From Trissonchulus latispiculum (Eukaryota; Nematoda; Enoplea; Enoplida; Ironidae): a stretch of 64,000 nucleotides of DNA. This document shows positions 1-24,199 of the stretch, in pieces. The translations under genes were made by a program, and so were the position numbers. The stretch spans positions 1 to 64,000 of the forward strand of contig JASAND010030842.1 in the NCBI GenBank assembly GCA_030248195.1, given 5' to 3'. Numbering within the stretch: the first letter of the stretch is position 1; each line of letters opens with the position of its first letter. Under the pieces are notes generated by a model. It was not told the origin of the DNA, made no database searches, and saw only the letters and a list, made by a program, of their open reading frames with translations.

Positions 1-866
1 ATAGCTGTTTTCTTATTCTAGACGTCATGTTATTCATGAATTAAGCATTTTAAATGCTACAATAATACTAATAGTCAATTTGATTTAAACATTTAAAGTG
101 CATCAGAAATGCCATAAGTTATTCATCACCCCAGCCTAGTGATGATGGCTAATATTTCCAGTTCAATATTAACGTCTTACCTCTACAATAACCTTATTCG
201 TTGTTTAAATATTTCAAACACTAATATATCAGATTGTTTAACCAAAATAGGTTAATTATTATTAAAAGTGCATCGGAAATGCCATTGAGTTATTCATCAC
301 CTTCAACCTAGCCCAGGAGCATTCCAGCATCTAGTACGCCGCATGAATAACTCAATGGCATTTCTGGTAAATTTTTTAGCTTACTGTTTGCTAACGTATA
401 TAAAACTACGCCAGAGCTGAAACATCAGAGAATCAGGTTTCAAAACTTACAGAGTAAGACTTGTTCAGCACTTTGCGTGCTTTAACGACAGCACCTCGGG
501 AAGGTTCTCTGTCACCGCTGTCATTGTGTTTTTATTTTTTATGTTTAAAACAACAGTTACGACAAACAGCACTTACATTGCCAAGCTAATTGATACCAAT
601 ACAGATACAGATTTACATTAAAATACCGTCTTCGCCAGCCTCTGCGGCGAATATACCTCTGACAATGGGGTGCTCCTATACAACGTAAGGCCTACCATAC
701 ACATTAGCCTTACTATACTGGTAATTAGTGTAAGTACTTACCCCAAGCACGTAAGTATTTGCTTACTCAAGCACGTAAGTAATAATCAGGTCGTGTCTTG
801 AAAGTCTGCGCTTGCTGAAGAGTCAATTTAAACTTCTACACAAAAATGGTAATACGACAAATACCT

Positions 867-1400
867 GCGATGAAAGATTTTCTAATTCACCATCATCTTC
901 CACAGGCTCTTCGCTATTGGTGAGAACGTATTCATCTATGCTTCTGTTCTTCTCAATGTTTATTTCATAATGCATCTAATGGCTCAATATCCTTACTCAT
1001 CCACTAGTTCGTTCTTTTTATCAATATCTCCTTTATAATGGGATCATTACCGAAATCAATGAGCTCAGCAAATTTGTTCAACACAAGGCCGTCAAAGTTC
1101 TTCTGATGCGTGGGATAAGATCATCAAAGGCGTTTTTCTGTCTGCTTCCTTGTTTGAGTTACCATCTTCTTCGTATTCCTTTGAAATCCGAGCAAGTTTT
1201 GGCAGTCTGTGTTTTGACATGGCTTGTTCTCTCGGATCTTGCCAAAATGTGACAATTTCTCACAAGCAGCACTACTGACATTGGTGTCAGTGCTGTCCTC
1301 AGTTTCATAATCTTCTCCGTCAGTTTCGAAGTACTGTGAGCTCCTCAAATGTTCTAGCTTTGACGACGACGGCATACTTTTGAGAACTTCAATGACCATA
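867..1400 (-). pseudogene. Broken left-arm copy of the zinc-finger ORF
   Basis: This is the inverted counterpart of the 2185-2727 ORF. Reading the minus strand from the equivalent ATG near 1400, the frame meets a TGA within five codons, and the cysteine and histidine codons of the finger are altered. Downstream frameshifts break the region after the shared ETDGEDYETE segment. The arms have therefore diverged, with the coding sequence kept only on the right. Confidence 0.6.
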
Positions 1401-2184
1401 CATGGTGAAGGAGAATTTACGTTAAGATGAATTCACTATAACAGCACCCTTTTTATTAATTTCCTTCCATCTACTTACCGTAAGCCTTACAGCATACTGC
1501 GTCACTACTTACCCATCCCTGACGTAAGTGACTTCGGCAAATCTTGTAAGTGGTTTATAAATACTTACGTAAATATACTTTTTGTTGGTGCTTTGAGCAA
1601 AACACATTCAGTAACCTATCGGGCCGGGGTTCGCCGCATCGACAGACAGTTTCACAGCGGCGCGTACTAACCAAGGTCGAATCCCGGTCCACAACCTATC
1701 CCAACAGCCCTCTTAAGGGCTACCCAAATTTTAATCTATTGCACGTATTCACTTACAAGATTGTTAACGTGAGTCAATATCGAATAAATGTCTACCCAGT
1801 GGTAATCATTGGTGTATCTGTATTTAAATTATGCGGAACTTCAAGCATTGATTAAAATTTGGATAGCCCTTAAGAGGGCTGTTGGGATAGGTTGTGGACC
1901 GGGATTCGACCTTGGTTAGTACGCGCCGCAGTGCAGCGGTCTGTCGATGCGGCGAACTCCGGCCCGATAGTCTACTGAATGGGTTTTGCTCAAAGCACCA
2001 ACAAAAAGTATATTTACGTAAGTATTTGTAAACCACTTACAAGATTTGCCGAAGTCACTTACGTCAGGGATGGGTAAGTACTGACGCAGTATGCTGTAAG
2101 CCTTACGGTAAGTAGATGGAAGGAAATTAATAAAAAGGGTGCTGTTTAATAGTGAACTTATCTTAACGTAAATTCTCCTTCATC

Positions 2185-2727
2185 ATGTATGAGTGTTCAG
2201 AGTGCTCAAAAGTATACCGTCATCGTCAAAGCTTGCACACTCACAAGCTGAGGGCTCACAATACTTCGGAAACTGACGGAGAAGATTATGAAACTGAGGG
2301 CAGCACTGACACCAATGACAGCAGTGCTAGCAGTGAGAAATTGTCACATTTTTGGCAAGATCTGAAAGAACAAGCCATAGCAAAACACAGACTGCGCTTA
2401 ACTCGGATTTCAAAGGAATACGAAGAAGATGGTTACTCAAACAAAGAAGCAGACAGAGAAGCCTTTGATGATCTTATCCCACGCATCAGAAGAACTATTA
2501 ACGGCCTTGTGTTGAACAAATTTGCTGAGCTCATTGATTTCGGTAATGATCCCATTATAAAGGAGATAATTGATAAAAAGAACGAACTAGTGGATGATAA
2601 GGATATTGAGCCATTAGATGCGTATAAAATCGCTGTTGAGAAGAACAGAAGCATAGATGAATACGTTCTCACCAATAGCGAAGAGCCTGTGGAAGATGAT
2701 GGTGAATTAGAAAATCTTTCATCATAG
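2185..2727 (+). CDS. Single C2H2 zinc-finger protein of the palindromic element (180 aa)
   Basis: An intact 180-codon ORF in the right arm. Residues 4-25 form a classical C2H2 finger: C4-x2-C7-x12-H20-x4-H25, with hydrophobic residues at the usual places. The remainder is charged, mostly Glu, Asp and Lys: an acidic Ser/Thr/Asp stretch at about 30-52, then a helical-looking Lys/Arg/Glu region, and an acidic C-terminus ending before a TAG. I do not recognise the family outside the finger. DNA or RNA binding is the natural inference for the finger; the role of the rest is unknown. The homologous ORF in the left arm is broken, so this is the surviving copy. It could be a captured host gene or an accessory protein of the element. 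Expression is not shown by the sequence. Confidence 0.55.
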   Translation: MYECSECSKVYRHRQSLHTHKLRAHNTSETDGEDYETEGSTDTNDSSASSEKLSHFWQDLKEQAIAKHRLRLTRISKEYEEDGYSNKEADREAFDDLIPRIRRTINGLVLNKFAELIDFGNDPIIKEIIDKKNELVDDKDIEPLDAYKIAVEKNRSIDEYVLTNSEEPVEDDGELENLSS

Positions 2728-3574
2728 GTATTTGTCGTATTACCATTTTGTGTAGAAGTTTAAATTGACTCTTCAGCAAGCGCAGACTTTCAAGACACGA
2801 CATGATTAATACTTACGTGCTTGAGTAAGCAAATACTTACGTGCTTGGGTAAGTACTTACACTAATTACATGTAAGTAAGCTAACCTTATGGTAGGCCTT
2901 ACGTTGTATAGGAGCATTGTGTCAGAGGCATATTCTTTGTAATTGCTTTGAAGACGGTATTTTAATGTAAATCTGTATCTGTATTGGTATCAATTAGCTT
3001 GGCAATGTAAGTGCTGTTTGTCGTAACTGTTGTTTTAAACATAAAAAATAAAAACACAATGACAGCGGTGACAGAGAACCTTCCCGAGGTGCTGTCGTTA
3101 AAGCACGCAAAGTGCTGAACAAGTCTTACTCTGTAAGTTTTGAAACCTGATTCTCTGATGTTTCAGCTCTGGCGTAGTTTTATATACGTTAGCAAACAGT
3201 AAGCTAAGGGTACAGAAATGCCATTGAGTTATTCATGCGGCGTACTAGATGCCGAACTGCTCCATCACTAGGTTGAGGTGATGAATAACTCAATGGCATT
3301 TCCGATGCACTTTTAATAATAATTAACCTATTTTGGTTAAGTAATCTGATATATTAGTGTTTGAAATATTTAAACAACGAATAGGTTATTGAAATAAGAC
3401 GTTAATATTGAACTGGAAGCTGAACCGCTCCATCACTAGGCTGGGGTGATGAATAACTTATGGCATTTCTGATGCACTTTAAATGTTTAAATCAAATTGG
3501 CTATTAGTATTATTGTAGCATTTAAAATGCTTAATTCATGAATAACATGACGTCTAGAATAAGAAAACAGCTAT

Positions 3575-6106
3575 GAAAAGTAATAATACGGCGGTGGGGC
3601 GGGGCGGAAAAGAAATTGTGATTGCATAGTTCGCTGCAAGCCTGCGCAATCAGCGCAGCTGATTGCGCCTTCGGGCAGCGTGATAGCTAGCTAATATTAC
3701 TGCGTCACTCAGTTCAAATTTCATGTCTGAAGACGCTACTGCTTCATATTTTAGCAATTGCGATAGGACTAAACAGCTGATAGTTCACAGGTATACAGGC
3801 TAACGATTAAGCTTTCAAGAAGGTAAGCTACTTTCAAGGTAAGCTACGTAATTTCCAGATACACCAGATAATTTTAAAACGAAGGGGAATGCTGTGAAAA
3901 CAGCTGATATTTACACAATTTTAAGCGGCGCGGCGGTTAACGACACAATTTCAAGGTTAAAAATAGAAGAGATTGTTTTTGCATAATAATCTGGAGCTGG
4001 CCTAATTACCAGAGAAGCAGATAATAACATAAGGAGCGTCAGTGTCCTTGTAGTATTGTTTTGCTAACATATCTGTTTGAGGGAGAATAGCAGCTGTTGG
4101 CGGGAACAATACGCTTGTCTGAGGCTGTTTGTGTGAGAGGAGATGACGTAACTTCAACTAAAAACATACTTTCAGAGTATTTTTGCGATTTTTGATTGTG
4201 TGTTGCTATTTGCACTGACTGCGCTTGATATTTAGCTGGAGAATTAAATGCCGTCATTAGTTATTGGCTTAGTAATAAGTTAGTTCTCGGAATTGCTACG
4301 TCATTAGGGCAAATTATTAGCTGCTTTTATCGAAAGCGGCTGGTTTTTTATTATAAACCACAGCTGTTTTGTGATGGCTTAAATGCCAAATTAATTAGCC
4401 CAAATTGATGTAACAGCTAACGAAACGATAATTGATTTTTATAAAAAATACCCGTCCAACAAGACGATGCTATATAATTAACACATCATGTGTTAAAGAT
4501 ACGGGGGGGGAAGGGGACATCTATACTAGGAAAGGAGTTATGACGTAATTATTAGCTATTTAAGAGTTATCTAGAGTCTCTTACTAAGTTTTATATCACG
4601 TAACATAAGGAGGAATTAAAATGATTGCGTCATCAACAGTTGTTGATGGTTAGCAGGGCTTATCGATTGAAAATTACCCTCGCAACAAGACGACGCTATA
4701 TGATTAACACATCATGTGTTAAAGATACGAGGGGGGTAAGAACCATCTATACTACTACCGTCGAATACGTTACGCGTTTGGTGTGGCACGTTATATTGAT
4801 TTCAAGTTAGTCACATTCCCGGAGAATGTATAGGGCAGCTACGACAGTGTTATTCCTTATGGAACGCTCGTGGGCATGCACGAGGCAAAAGAATGACGGA
4901 CGAGGTTTGTGCGATGTGCGCTAGACACTTGCAACAAGCTTTAGAGAGGAACGTTAGGAATAGCTTAGTTCGGAGCTAAGTTATGCCGATTTGGTGCAAG
5001 CGGCCGTAAAATTGCTAAACTTTACCATTTTTACCCTAAATTTTCCAAACATTTTCCAGCCTCGTCGGATTTCCAAAACCACTGTCGCTATTTTAGCTTA
5101 AAACTTCAAGAATAGTCATGTTTTGCGATTTTGGCGGTTTTTATCCAAAAAATAACCAAACAAAATTCGCAAAACTTTGTTCAAAAATATGCCCGTTTGG
5201 GTGATCGATGGGGCGACGTTCAACGCCTCCAAATGCCCCTGCCCATGCGTTTCCGCCGAAAGACAAGCCAGTAAATTCACCTTTCCTAAACTTTTGCTAA
5301 CCAAAATCAGTATCAAAATAAGAGATTCGCGGCGAATCCACTAAAATTTCATGAAAACCACCTTATTTTGCTAAGTCTTCTTTTTGCAAAAGGTAGCTAA
5401 AACTCGGATACTTCCGTTCGCCGGGACGGCCGTTTCATTATATGATGTTTAGGTTTCTGACGCTGACTACCTCAATTGGTACGACAGACTATGTATTCAT
5501 TATTAAATTCCTGACAGAAGGTTAATTCTTTAACTTTTTGTTCTCAGAAAACTTTTAGCCTTAACCTAGTCTTTCCAATGAGAATGAGACCATCTTTAGT
5601 AATTTCTGTTAAGCACTGTTAACGTCGCTGGGTACTGATTTCATAGTCACCGATTCCGCTCATTTTCAGGTATTATATACCCTCACATGTCTCCAAAAGC
5701 AAGACAATTTTTAGGGTCCAGAGTCAACCCAGTCAAGACATATGGCTGTGAAAATCCGTACAATTTATACTGAAGCCAGTATGCCAGTCTGCCAAAATGA
5801 AACACTACATATGCAAATATCTAAACGCGACGTTTCTGCGCCGAAGCGTTAGTTCAGGACAGGACAAAACGTTTAAGACAAAGACTAATGATAAGAACAA
5901 AGACAGGACAAAAACCATCAATTTTTGCCAAAGTTGAAACAGAGTCAAGAAATATTAAGGAGCGTATATCGGCAACTTAATTATTCTCCCACCGATGCGG
6001 CGACGACTTCAGGTGAAATAAAGAGCGATTCGTAAAACCTGACACGTCATTAATTAAATTCAGATCAAGAGTCAATATCAGGAGGAACCAAATAACGAGG
6101 CGAACC
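3575..6106. other. Gene-free stretch with a duplicated block
   Basis: No ORF here shows a recognisable domain or coding character. The only clear structure is a block at about 4452-4515 repeated at 4678-4741 (shared core TTAACACATCATGTGTTAAA, itself palindromic), about 226 bp apart. The caspase gene ends at 6107 on the minus strand, so its 3' untranslated region should lie in the upper part of this stretch. Confidence 0.5.
4452..4741. repeat. Two copies of a 60-bp block with a palindromic core
   Basis: The segments at 4452-4515 and 4678-4741 are near-identical: both read through AACAAGACGA, a TATAT..ATTAACACATCATGTGTTAA palindrome, and AGATACG followed by a G run. The spacing is about 226 bp. 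Perhaps the remains of a tandem duplication or two ends of a small element. Confidence 0.5.
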
Positions 6107-18576
<12,470 letters not shown>

Positions 18577-18959
18577 GCCAGGTAGATTTCGCCAGCTCTT
18601 TGGATTAATTTATCAAGAAACAGCGCACATGTATTCGCATATCTATTCGCTCTAAATATTAGCATCACTCTTCAACTATTTCTTTGAATGGCTTTTTTGT
18701 CATGCCGAGTGTAATCGGATCGATTAAAACTTATAGAGAATTTTCTACAAAATAGGGATTGGGGACAAAATTTATATACTAAGCTTTCTAGCTCAAGTTT
18801 TACAGTTCACAAGGTTTTTCTAAAAGATATCCAAAATCCAGTGATTTCCTCCCAATTTGACCTTCAAACGAAGACGACCAGTGTTAGTATATAGTAGTCC
18901 CAGTTTTTATTTACGAATCTAACTGTTTTCAATTCCCTCCCAGCAAATGTGAGATTATA

Positions 18960-19180
18960 CAATTGAATTTATATATAGCGCTTCCACCGAGTGCTCAAGT
19001 GTTGGTTGATCAAGGCAGTAGGTGACCAAGTACCGCCAAACAGGACAGAGCTGGGAAGCGTTCGAGTTCTATATTTCGCAGGATAGAAAACAAAGAATTA
19101 GTCCAGTCGGGGTTTGAACCGCGGCCTTCTCGTTTTGAAGTCATAAATGCTACGCTCTCCCATTCGTTGGCACTCCAGCG
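18960..19180 (-). mobile_element. tRNA-derived SINE
   Basis: On the minus strand a box-A-like GAATGGGAGAGCGTAGC is followed about 35 bases later by a perfect B box GGTTCAAACCC, the internal RNA polymerase III promoter of tRNA genes. A non-tRNA body follows, ending in AT-rich sequence near 18960. The cloverleaf is not intact, so a SINE head is preferred over a functional tRNA gene. Exact ends are estimates. Confidence 0.55.
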
Positions 19181-19582
19181 GAACCGAGCTTTGACGATTC
19201 CACCCCGCCTCGGGCCTCAGAAACCCAAGATAACCTAATTACAACAGTCCATTGAACACATACTGTTTTGCAATATTTACATTGCCAGTTATTTTAACGA
19301 GCAAAAAGTTGCTTAGCAATACTGTGCAGCAGGGTTCCTGACGATAACATAACAAAAGATACGCCAAAAAACAATGGGGTTCATGCAAACTTGGAAAGGG
19401 TTAACTTTGTTTTACCGAAAGAGTGTGTAAATCATGTTACGTAAGACTTTATGGAGAATGTGGCGAGCAACGCTGATAAAAGATACAATACGCTAGAAAG
19501 TTGAAATACCAAGAAGAAACAGATAAAGAGATGGCGTTCTTATGCAATCCCGTCTTAGAAAACTGAATAATTTCATGAAGGC

Positions 19583-19714
19583 CTGGGGCCGATGTTATCA
19601 ACCCCTAAGTCCGAGTTGAGTAGCTAATCCGGGTTAACTTTATGTTAAAGATAGCCAAGTTAACCCGGGTTTGCGAATTAACCCGGGTTTAGAGGTTGAT
19701 AACATTGGCCCCAG
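19583..19714. mobile_element. Small hairpin MITE (132 bp)
   Basis: Left end CTGGGGCCGATGTTATCAAC and right end GTTGATAACATTGGCCCCAG are inverted. The inner sequence contains GGGTTAACTT and AAGTTAACCCGGG, so nearly the whole unit folds on itself. Confidence 0.7.
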
Positions 19715-20682
19715 AACATTTAGCTAGTAACTTTGTCTGGCTAGTGTTCCGACAACTGACACTGAAATAAATATGGAAATATAGGTAATGCCGGATTGAG
19801 TTATCATATTATGGTGAACTTTTTATTCAATTTTCATTATTCAAATAGCACTAAAGATTTTAAATTTTAATACAAAATTTTTGCAGGAGGCTCCGTAGAA
19901 TTTGTTTTTCAATAGCGGGAAACATTAATAAGTTCTTTTCTGGTTGAACAGAAAGGCTAATTTTCTTGTGCCATCCAACAATGTGCAAATTAGGCTGTAA
20001 TGAATTCCGTTCGTTTCAAGAAGATCGACTATCCGGCAATGGATATATATGTAGGGTAAAACGGGGTAATAAGGGACACCAGGTAATAAGGGACACCTGG
20101 TAATAAGGGACACCTGGTAATAAGAGGCAATGTTTTGGTTTTTCACATGACATGAGTCAACTAAATACTTATAATTAGATACTAAATGAAAGCCCTATAT
20201 CTCCTCTATCCAATGACGTCTCGACCTCGAGAAAAATCCTATCCAAGCAAAATATATAAATAATTATTTTGAAGCGGTCGTTTTCTCCTTTCTCAGATCG
20301 TCCCGTTTTTACAAATTTCGAAGATTTAAATTTGAGCTGCTATACTCATTTTTGCGATTTCTACTGCAACTCTGGCATCATTTGGAAGAGCGAAATCTGC
20401 AGAATATCGAAGCGTCGTTCTTTTTTAAGAATTTTGTATTTTCCGGTTTTTATGGCCATGTTTGCGAGATGCCCTTTTTCAGATAATAAGGGACAGCAGT
20501 TTTGGCAATTAAGGGACACTGGGGGGATAAGTAGGGACAATTCAGGGTATTAAGGGACATGCTTAAATTGTAAACTTTTGGTTGCATTCGATACTTTCGG
20601 AAATACTAAACATTTTTCCTTCTTGAACCACATGTTGAAAATTTTTTCTTCGATCTGTACAGGCTTTTTAATGTCATGAGAT

Positions 20683-20862
20683 CAAAGAAACTTGCCGCCT
20701 ATAGCTAATATCATGTAATATTAGAGGTTAGGGCAGTCATTAGCTAATCGCATGTGTAATTTTGAGCTATTATAAAGTTAAGGGCTAAGGTGTAACAAAA
20801 ATTACTGGTTAATCCATATTCCGCCTAAAACGATAAAAGGCGGCAAGTTTCTTTGATCTTCA
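20683..20862. mobile_element. Nested 180-bp MITE
   Basis: Inverted ends GATCAAAGAAACTTGCCGCC (left) and GGCGGCAAGTTTCTTTGATC (right), lying inside the 20054-22288 element. Confidence 0.65.
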
Positions 20863-21337
20863 AATCTTAAAACTGCCATACGCAGGAGACATTTTCAAAG
20901 GTTGGTGCAATGCCAAATAATGTTCAGCGGCTTCGGTTCTACAAGAAAACAGCACTTTTAAAAAATTTTAAAATTTCAAAAAATTTAAAATTTTTAAATT
21001 TTTTCATTTTTGAAGTTGTTGAGTCTCAAATAGCGTCTAGTCTAAGTTTTACCACATTAAACTGGTCTTTGAATAATTCTGTTTTTTGCTTACTTGGCGA
21101 AAGTTGCTTCAGTATTGCCAATTCTATATTTATACACAAAATCCTATGCTGTCCCTAAATACCCAGCCCTGTCCCTTATTATCCCTGATGGTGTCCCTAA
21201 AAACCCCGTTTTGCTAAAAATATCAATCTTTTGCAAGTTTATTGATATATTCAAAGGAATTTTTAGTTGAGCAAAACAAGAACGATATAAATAAATTTAG
21301 AACAAATTAAGCTTTCATTTGATGTATAAATCGCTTT

Positions 21338-22173
21338 ACTGTACTTATGCCTATTTAACTTCTGCCTACAATTTGACCTTTACTACTCAGAACTGTACTT
21401 CTGCCTACAAATGCCTACCGTAATACTTCTTAGACCTCTTACAAACAAAAGAAAGATCGAAGATTGAATTTTAACTCTGCGTATTTTAACTCTGTTTAAC
21501 TCTGCTGTACATAAGAAAGCTGTTAAAAAGAAAAAAGTCTTTTAAGCGATTGTCTGGCATTTTACACAAACCAGACGGTTGCCCCTTATGTGTTCTACAC
21601 AAAAATATCCCGGGACCCTTTTTAGTTGCCCCGATTGCTGCTTCCTTGCTAAAGTTGCCGCTTACCAAGTTTGGGAAAACAGGCAAAATCAAAGTTACTC
21701 ATAGATTTTAGCTAATTTCTCCATAACGAAGAGCGATTTCATGATAATAAAAAAAGGGTGCCCAGCTATTAGATATAAACTATGTTTCTCGAAAAAAATT
21801 CACTTCAGTCTGCAAAAAATTTGGAAAAAATATACGAAAATACAGTAACAAATTTTTTAAAAACCAAAATTAGTTTAGTTGTATTCATTAAGAAGAGAAA
21901 ATGTTCAGTAATGCTTATTTTGGTAGTGTGCATTGTAGTAGCAGCAGTTATTGAGTATGTAATGAGTATTGAGTTATGTAAGAAGTGTAGCAGTAGATTT
22001 GTTGATTAAATTGTTGACAATTGAACATAATTTTATATCTCACTGACAGGATTACGGTATTTGTAGGCATAAGTACAGTCTTGAGTTTTGGAGGATTAGT
22101 GTAGGCATAAGTACAGTCTTGAGTTTTGTCAGAATGTAGGCAGAAGTTAAATAGGCATAAGTACAGGACACGG
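21338..22173. mobile_element. Nested inverted-repeat element (CTGTACTTATGCC ends)
   Basis: Left end CTGTACTTATGCCTATTTAA at about 21338 and its complement ending near 22173. GCATAAGTACAG and CTGTACTT units recur just inside both ends. Located within the 20054-22288 element. Confidence 0.6.
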
Positions 22174-23214
22174 TATAAATCATGGAATTTTGTTGAGTAT
22201 TAAAGCAGATTCAATTGTTCAAAGTTACATCTTAATAAAATCTCCTGAAATGCGAAGCGTTTTTGTCCCTTATTACCCCGTTTTACCCTATATATTTGTT
22301 CGATATATGTTAGTTCTGGTCTTACAGCCCATTGGCTATTAAACTTTCAGCTCAGCTGTTGGATAGACTTAGTTGCCTAAAGCCTTCTGCTGTTATTGTA
22401 AATTTTTAATCGATCCTCGACATTTTTCAACTTATGAAGCTAGATAAATTCCAATATTGTGAGACAATTTTTCCTCTGTCCAGCTTTTTGCAAGAGTTTG
22501 CAAGGCTGTGGTTCAAGCCAATGAGGTTACGCAGGTGTGCAATCCTGAATCGTTTCCTGCCTAGCCCTAACGTTTGATTTTTTGACCAACAATTTTGAAA
22601 TCTCGTATGGAAGCACACTGAAGGTTAATGACAAAAATTTATAATTTTAAACATTCAAATTTTTAAGTTTGCAGGAATTTTAGTGAAAAGTTGCATCTGG
22701 GGCACCAAGCATCTTTACGATTACATTTACATTACTTGATGGGCAGCCTTAACCTCTTTAAGCGGCTTCAACAACAAATATTTATTCCAATCGTTTTTGG
22801 TTTACAATAGTTTACAGTTACACTTTAATTCAGAAGTAGAGTGTTATCCACAATCAGCTGTCAGCTTTCAAATTTTACTGATGTAAAAAATGGGAAAAAA
22901 GAAACAGAAGTGTTGGACGGAAGAAGTCATACACGAATTTCGGCCGTGTGTAAAAACAGTCAAAGGCTTTTTAGTTTGGTAAATGCTCTGGTAGTTGAAT
23001 TAATCACGGTAGAAGTTAGCTGTTCAAAATCCGTGAAAGTGACATTACCTATATAATGTGACGCATCAGCAGTATGGACTTGAAATTTCAGGAGCAGACA
23101 TTACAGTCCTTGCTGCTGACTTAGCTTTAACTGTTTCATTAAATTAGTTAATTAATGTTTACTTAAATTTCCATTCGAGAATATGTTCAGGCTCCCGGGT
23201 CAATCCAGTTAAGA

Positions 23215-24189
23215 CAAGGGTACATAATAGAATAAGAATATGAAACTCTTACGCTACTATGTGCTAAACTTGCTTGACATGCTTGGGTCGTTAACTCGGG
23301 ACCCCCCCCCGAAAATCTCGGGGGGGTCCACCCTACACTAATTACATGCATTCATACAAACATGTGTCTGCTCGCTGAATCACTAATTGGCTTAGGCATA
23401 CGGCATGCATTTTATTAGTAGTTTTTAACTAATTAATAATAACCTTAATTAGGTTAATGTAATTAAAAAACTAATTCGACAACTTTGTAGCATTTTTTCT
23501 GCTTTTCCAACGATATAAAAATTGTTGCACACTACATTCCTACGAATTTTTGTTTTGTGCAACAATTTTTATATCGTTGGAAAGAGCAAAAAATGCTACA
23601 TAGTTGTCGAATTAGTTTTTTAATTACATTAACCTAATTAAAGTTATTATTAATTAAGTAAAAACTACCTCCCTCCCGAATATAATTGCTTATGTGGTTT
23701 CCGAGATTTGCAAGGAATTGGCCGCCTTGGAGGGGAAACCCTTTAAGGTGGTGCCAATGGGTGAGCACGAATGCACAGCAAGCAACGTGTTCACTTCTGC
23801 TTCGGCAGTAGCCTTGATGACGCCTCGGATAATTGCAGACAGCAATTATTCAGTGCCGGATCTTACTCCCTACTCCTATTTGGAACAATAAAATTTGGCC
23901 TGGCACTACCCCTTCAGGCGAATGCGACTGGGGTGTGGCACATAGCAAAAAAATTAAAAACTACTAATAAAATGCATACCGTATGCCTAAGCCAATTAGC
24001 AAATCAGCGAGCAGACACACGTTTGTATGAAAGCTATGAAAGCATGTAATTAGTATAGGGTGGGACCCCTCCCCCCCCCGAGACTTTCGGGGGGGGGGGG
24101 GGTCCCGAGTTAACGACCCGAGCATGTCAAGCATGTTTAGCACATAGTAGCGTAAGAGTTTCATACTCTTATTCTATTATGCACTCTTG
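23215..24189. mobile_element. MITE with a 7-bp TSD, copy 3 (975 bp)
   Basis: Ends CAAGGGTACATAATAGAATA and its near-complement ending in CACTCTTG at 24189, flanked by GTTAAGA (23208-23214 and 24190-24196). The inverted arms run for over 100 bp through GTTAACTCGGGACCCCC. Inside lie a second palindrome and a short stretch that looks coding. Confidence 0.78.
23430..23660. repeat. 230-bp palindrome nested in the 7-bp-TSD element
   Basis: TTAATTAGGTTAATGTAATT..CAACGATATAAAAATTGTTGC and its near-perfect complement flank a short centre near 23545. Two mutually inverted arms of about 100 bp would form a strong hairpin. Confidence 0.75.
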
Positions 24190-24199
24190 GTTAAGAGAT

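Larger units (their letters stand above)
1..3574. mobile_element. Large palindromic (foldback) element with about 1.73-kb inverted arms
   Basis: Positions 1-1736 are the imperfect reverse complement of 1850-3574, leaving a spacer of about 113 bp. The ends match as ATAGCTGTTTTCTTATTC at 1 and its complement ending at 3574. Both arms carry the same sub-repeats: a block with GCCATTGAGTTATTCATC in direct and inverted form near the ends, and clusters of CTTACGTAAG-like motifs. Each arm once carried the same zinc-finger ORF, intact only on the right. The left flank is outside the window, so no target-site duplication can be tested and the element may extend further left. No transposase is recognised. 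Most likely a non-autonomous foldback-type DNA transposon or an inverted dimer. Confidence 0.8.
20054..22288. mobile_element. Mariner/pogo-like non-autonomous element with TA target (2.2 kb)
   Basis: Ends GGGTAAAACGGGGTAATAAG at 20054 and its complement ending 22288, each followed by TA (20052-20053 and 22289-22290). AATAAGGGACACC is repeated three to four times just inside the left end, and single GGGACA/TGTCCC units recur within. A TA duplication fits the Tc1/mariner/pogo group. No transposase ORF remains. Two other inverted-repeat units are nested inside. Confidence 0.7.

Noticed and set aside
1550..2036. Paired ORFs MVYKYLRKYTFCWCFEQN in both arms of the palindrome
   Set aside because: Short, near the centre of the palindrome, with no domain; presence in both arms follows from the inversion.
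19100..19180. Functional tRNA gene
   Set aside because: The B box is perfect, but no intact cloverleaf can be drawn and a SINE body follows.
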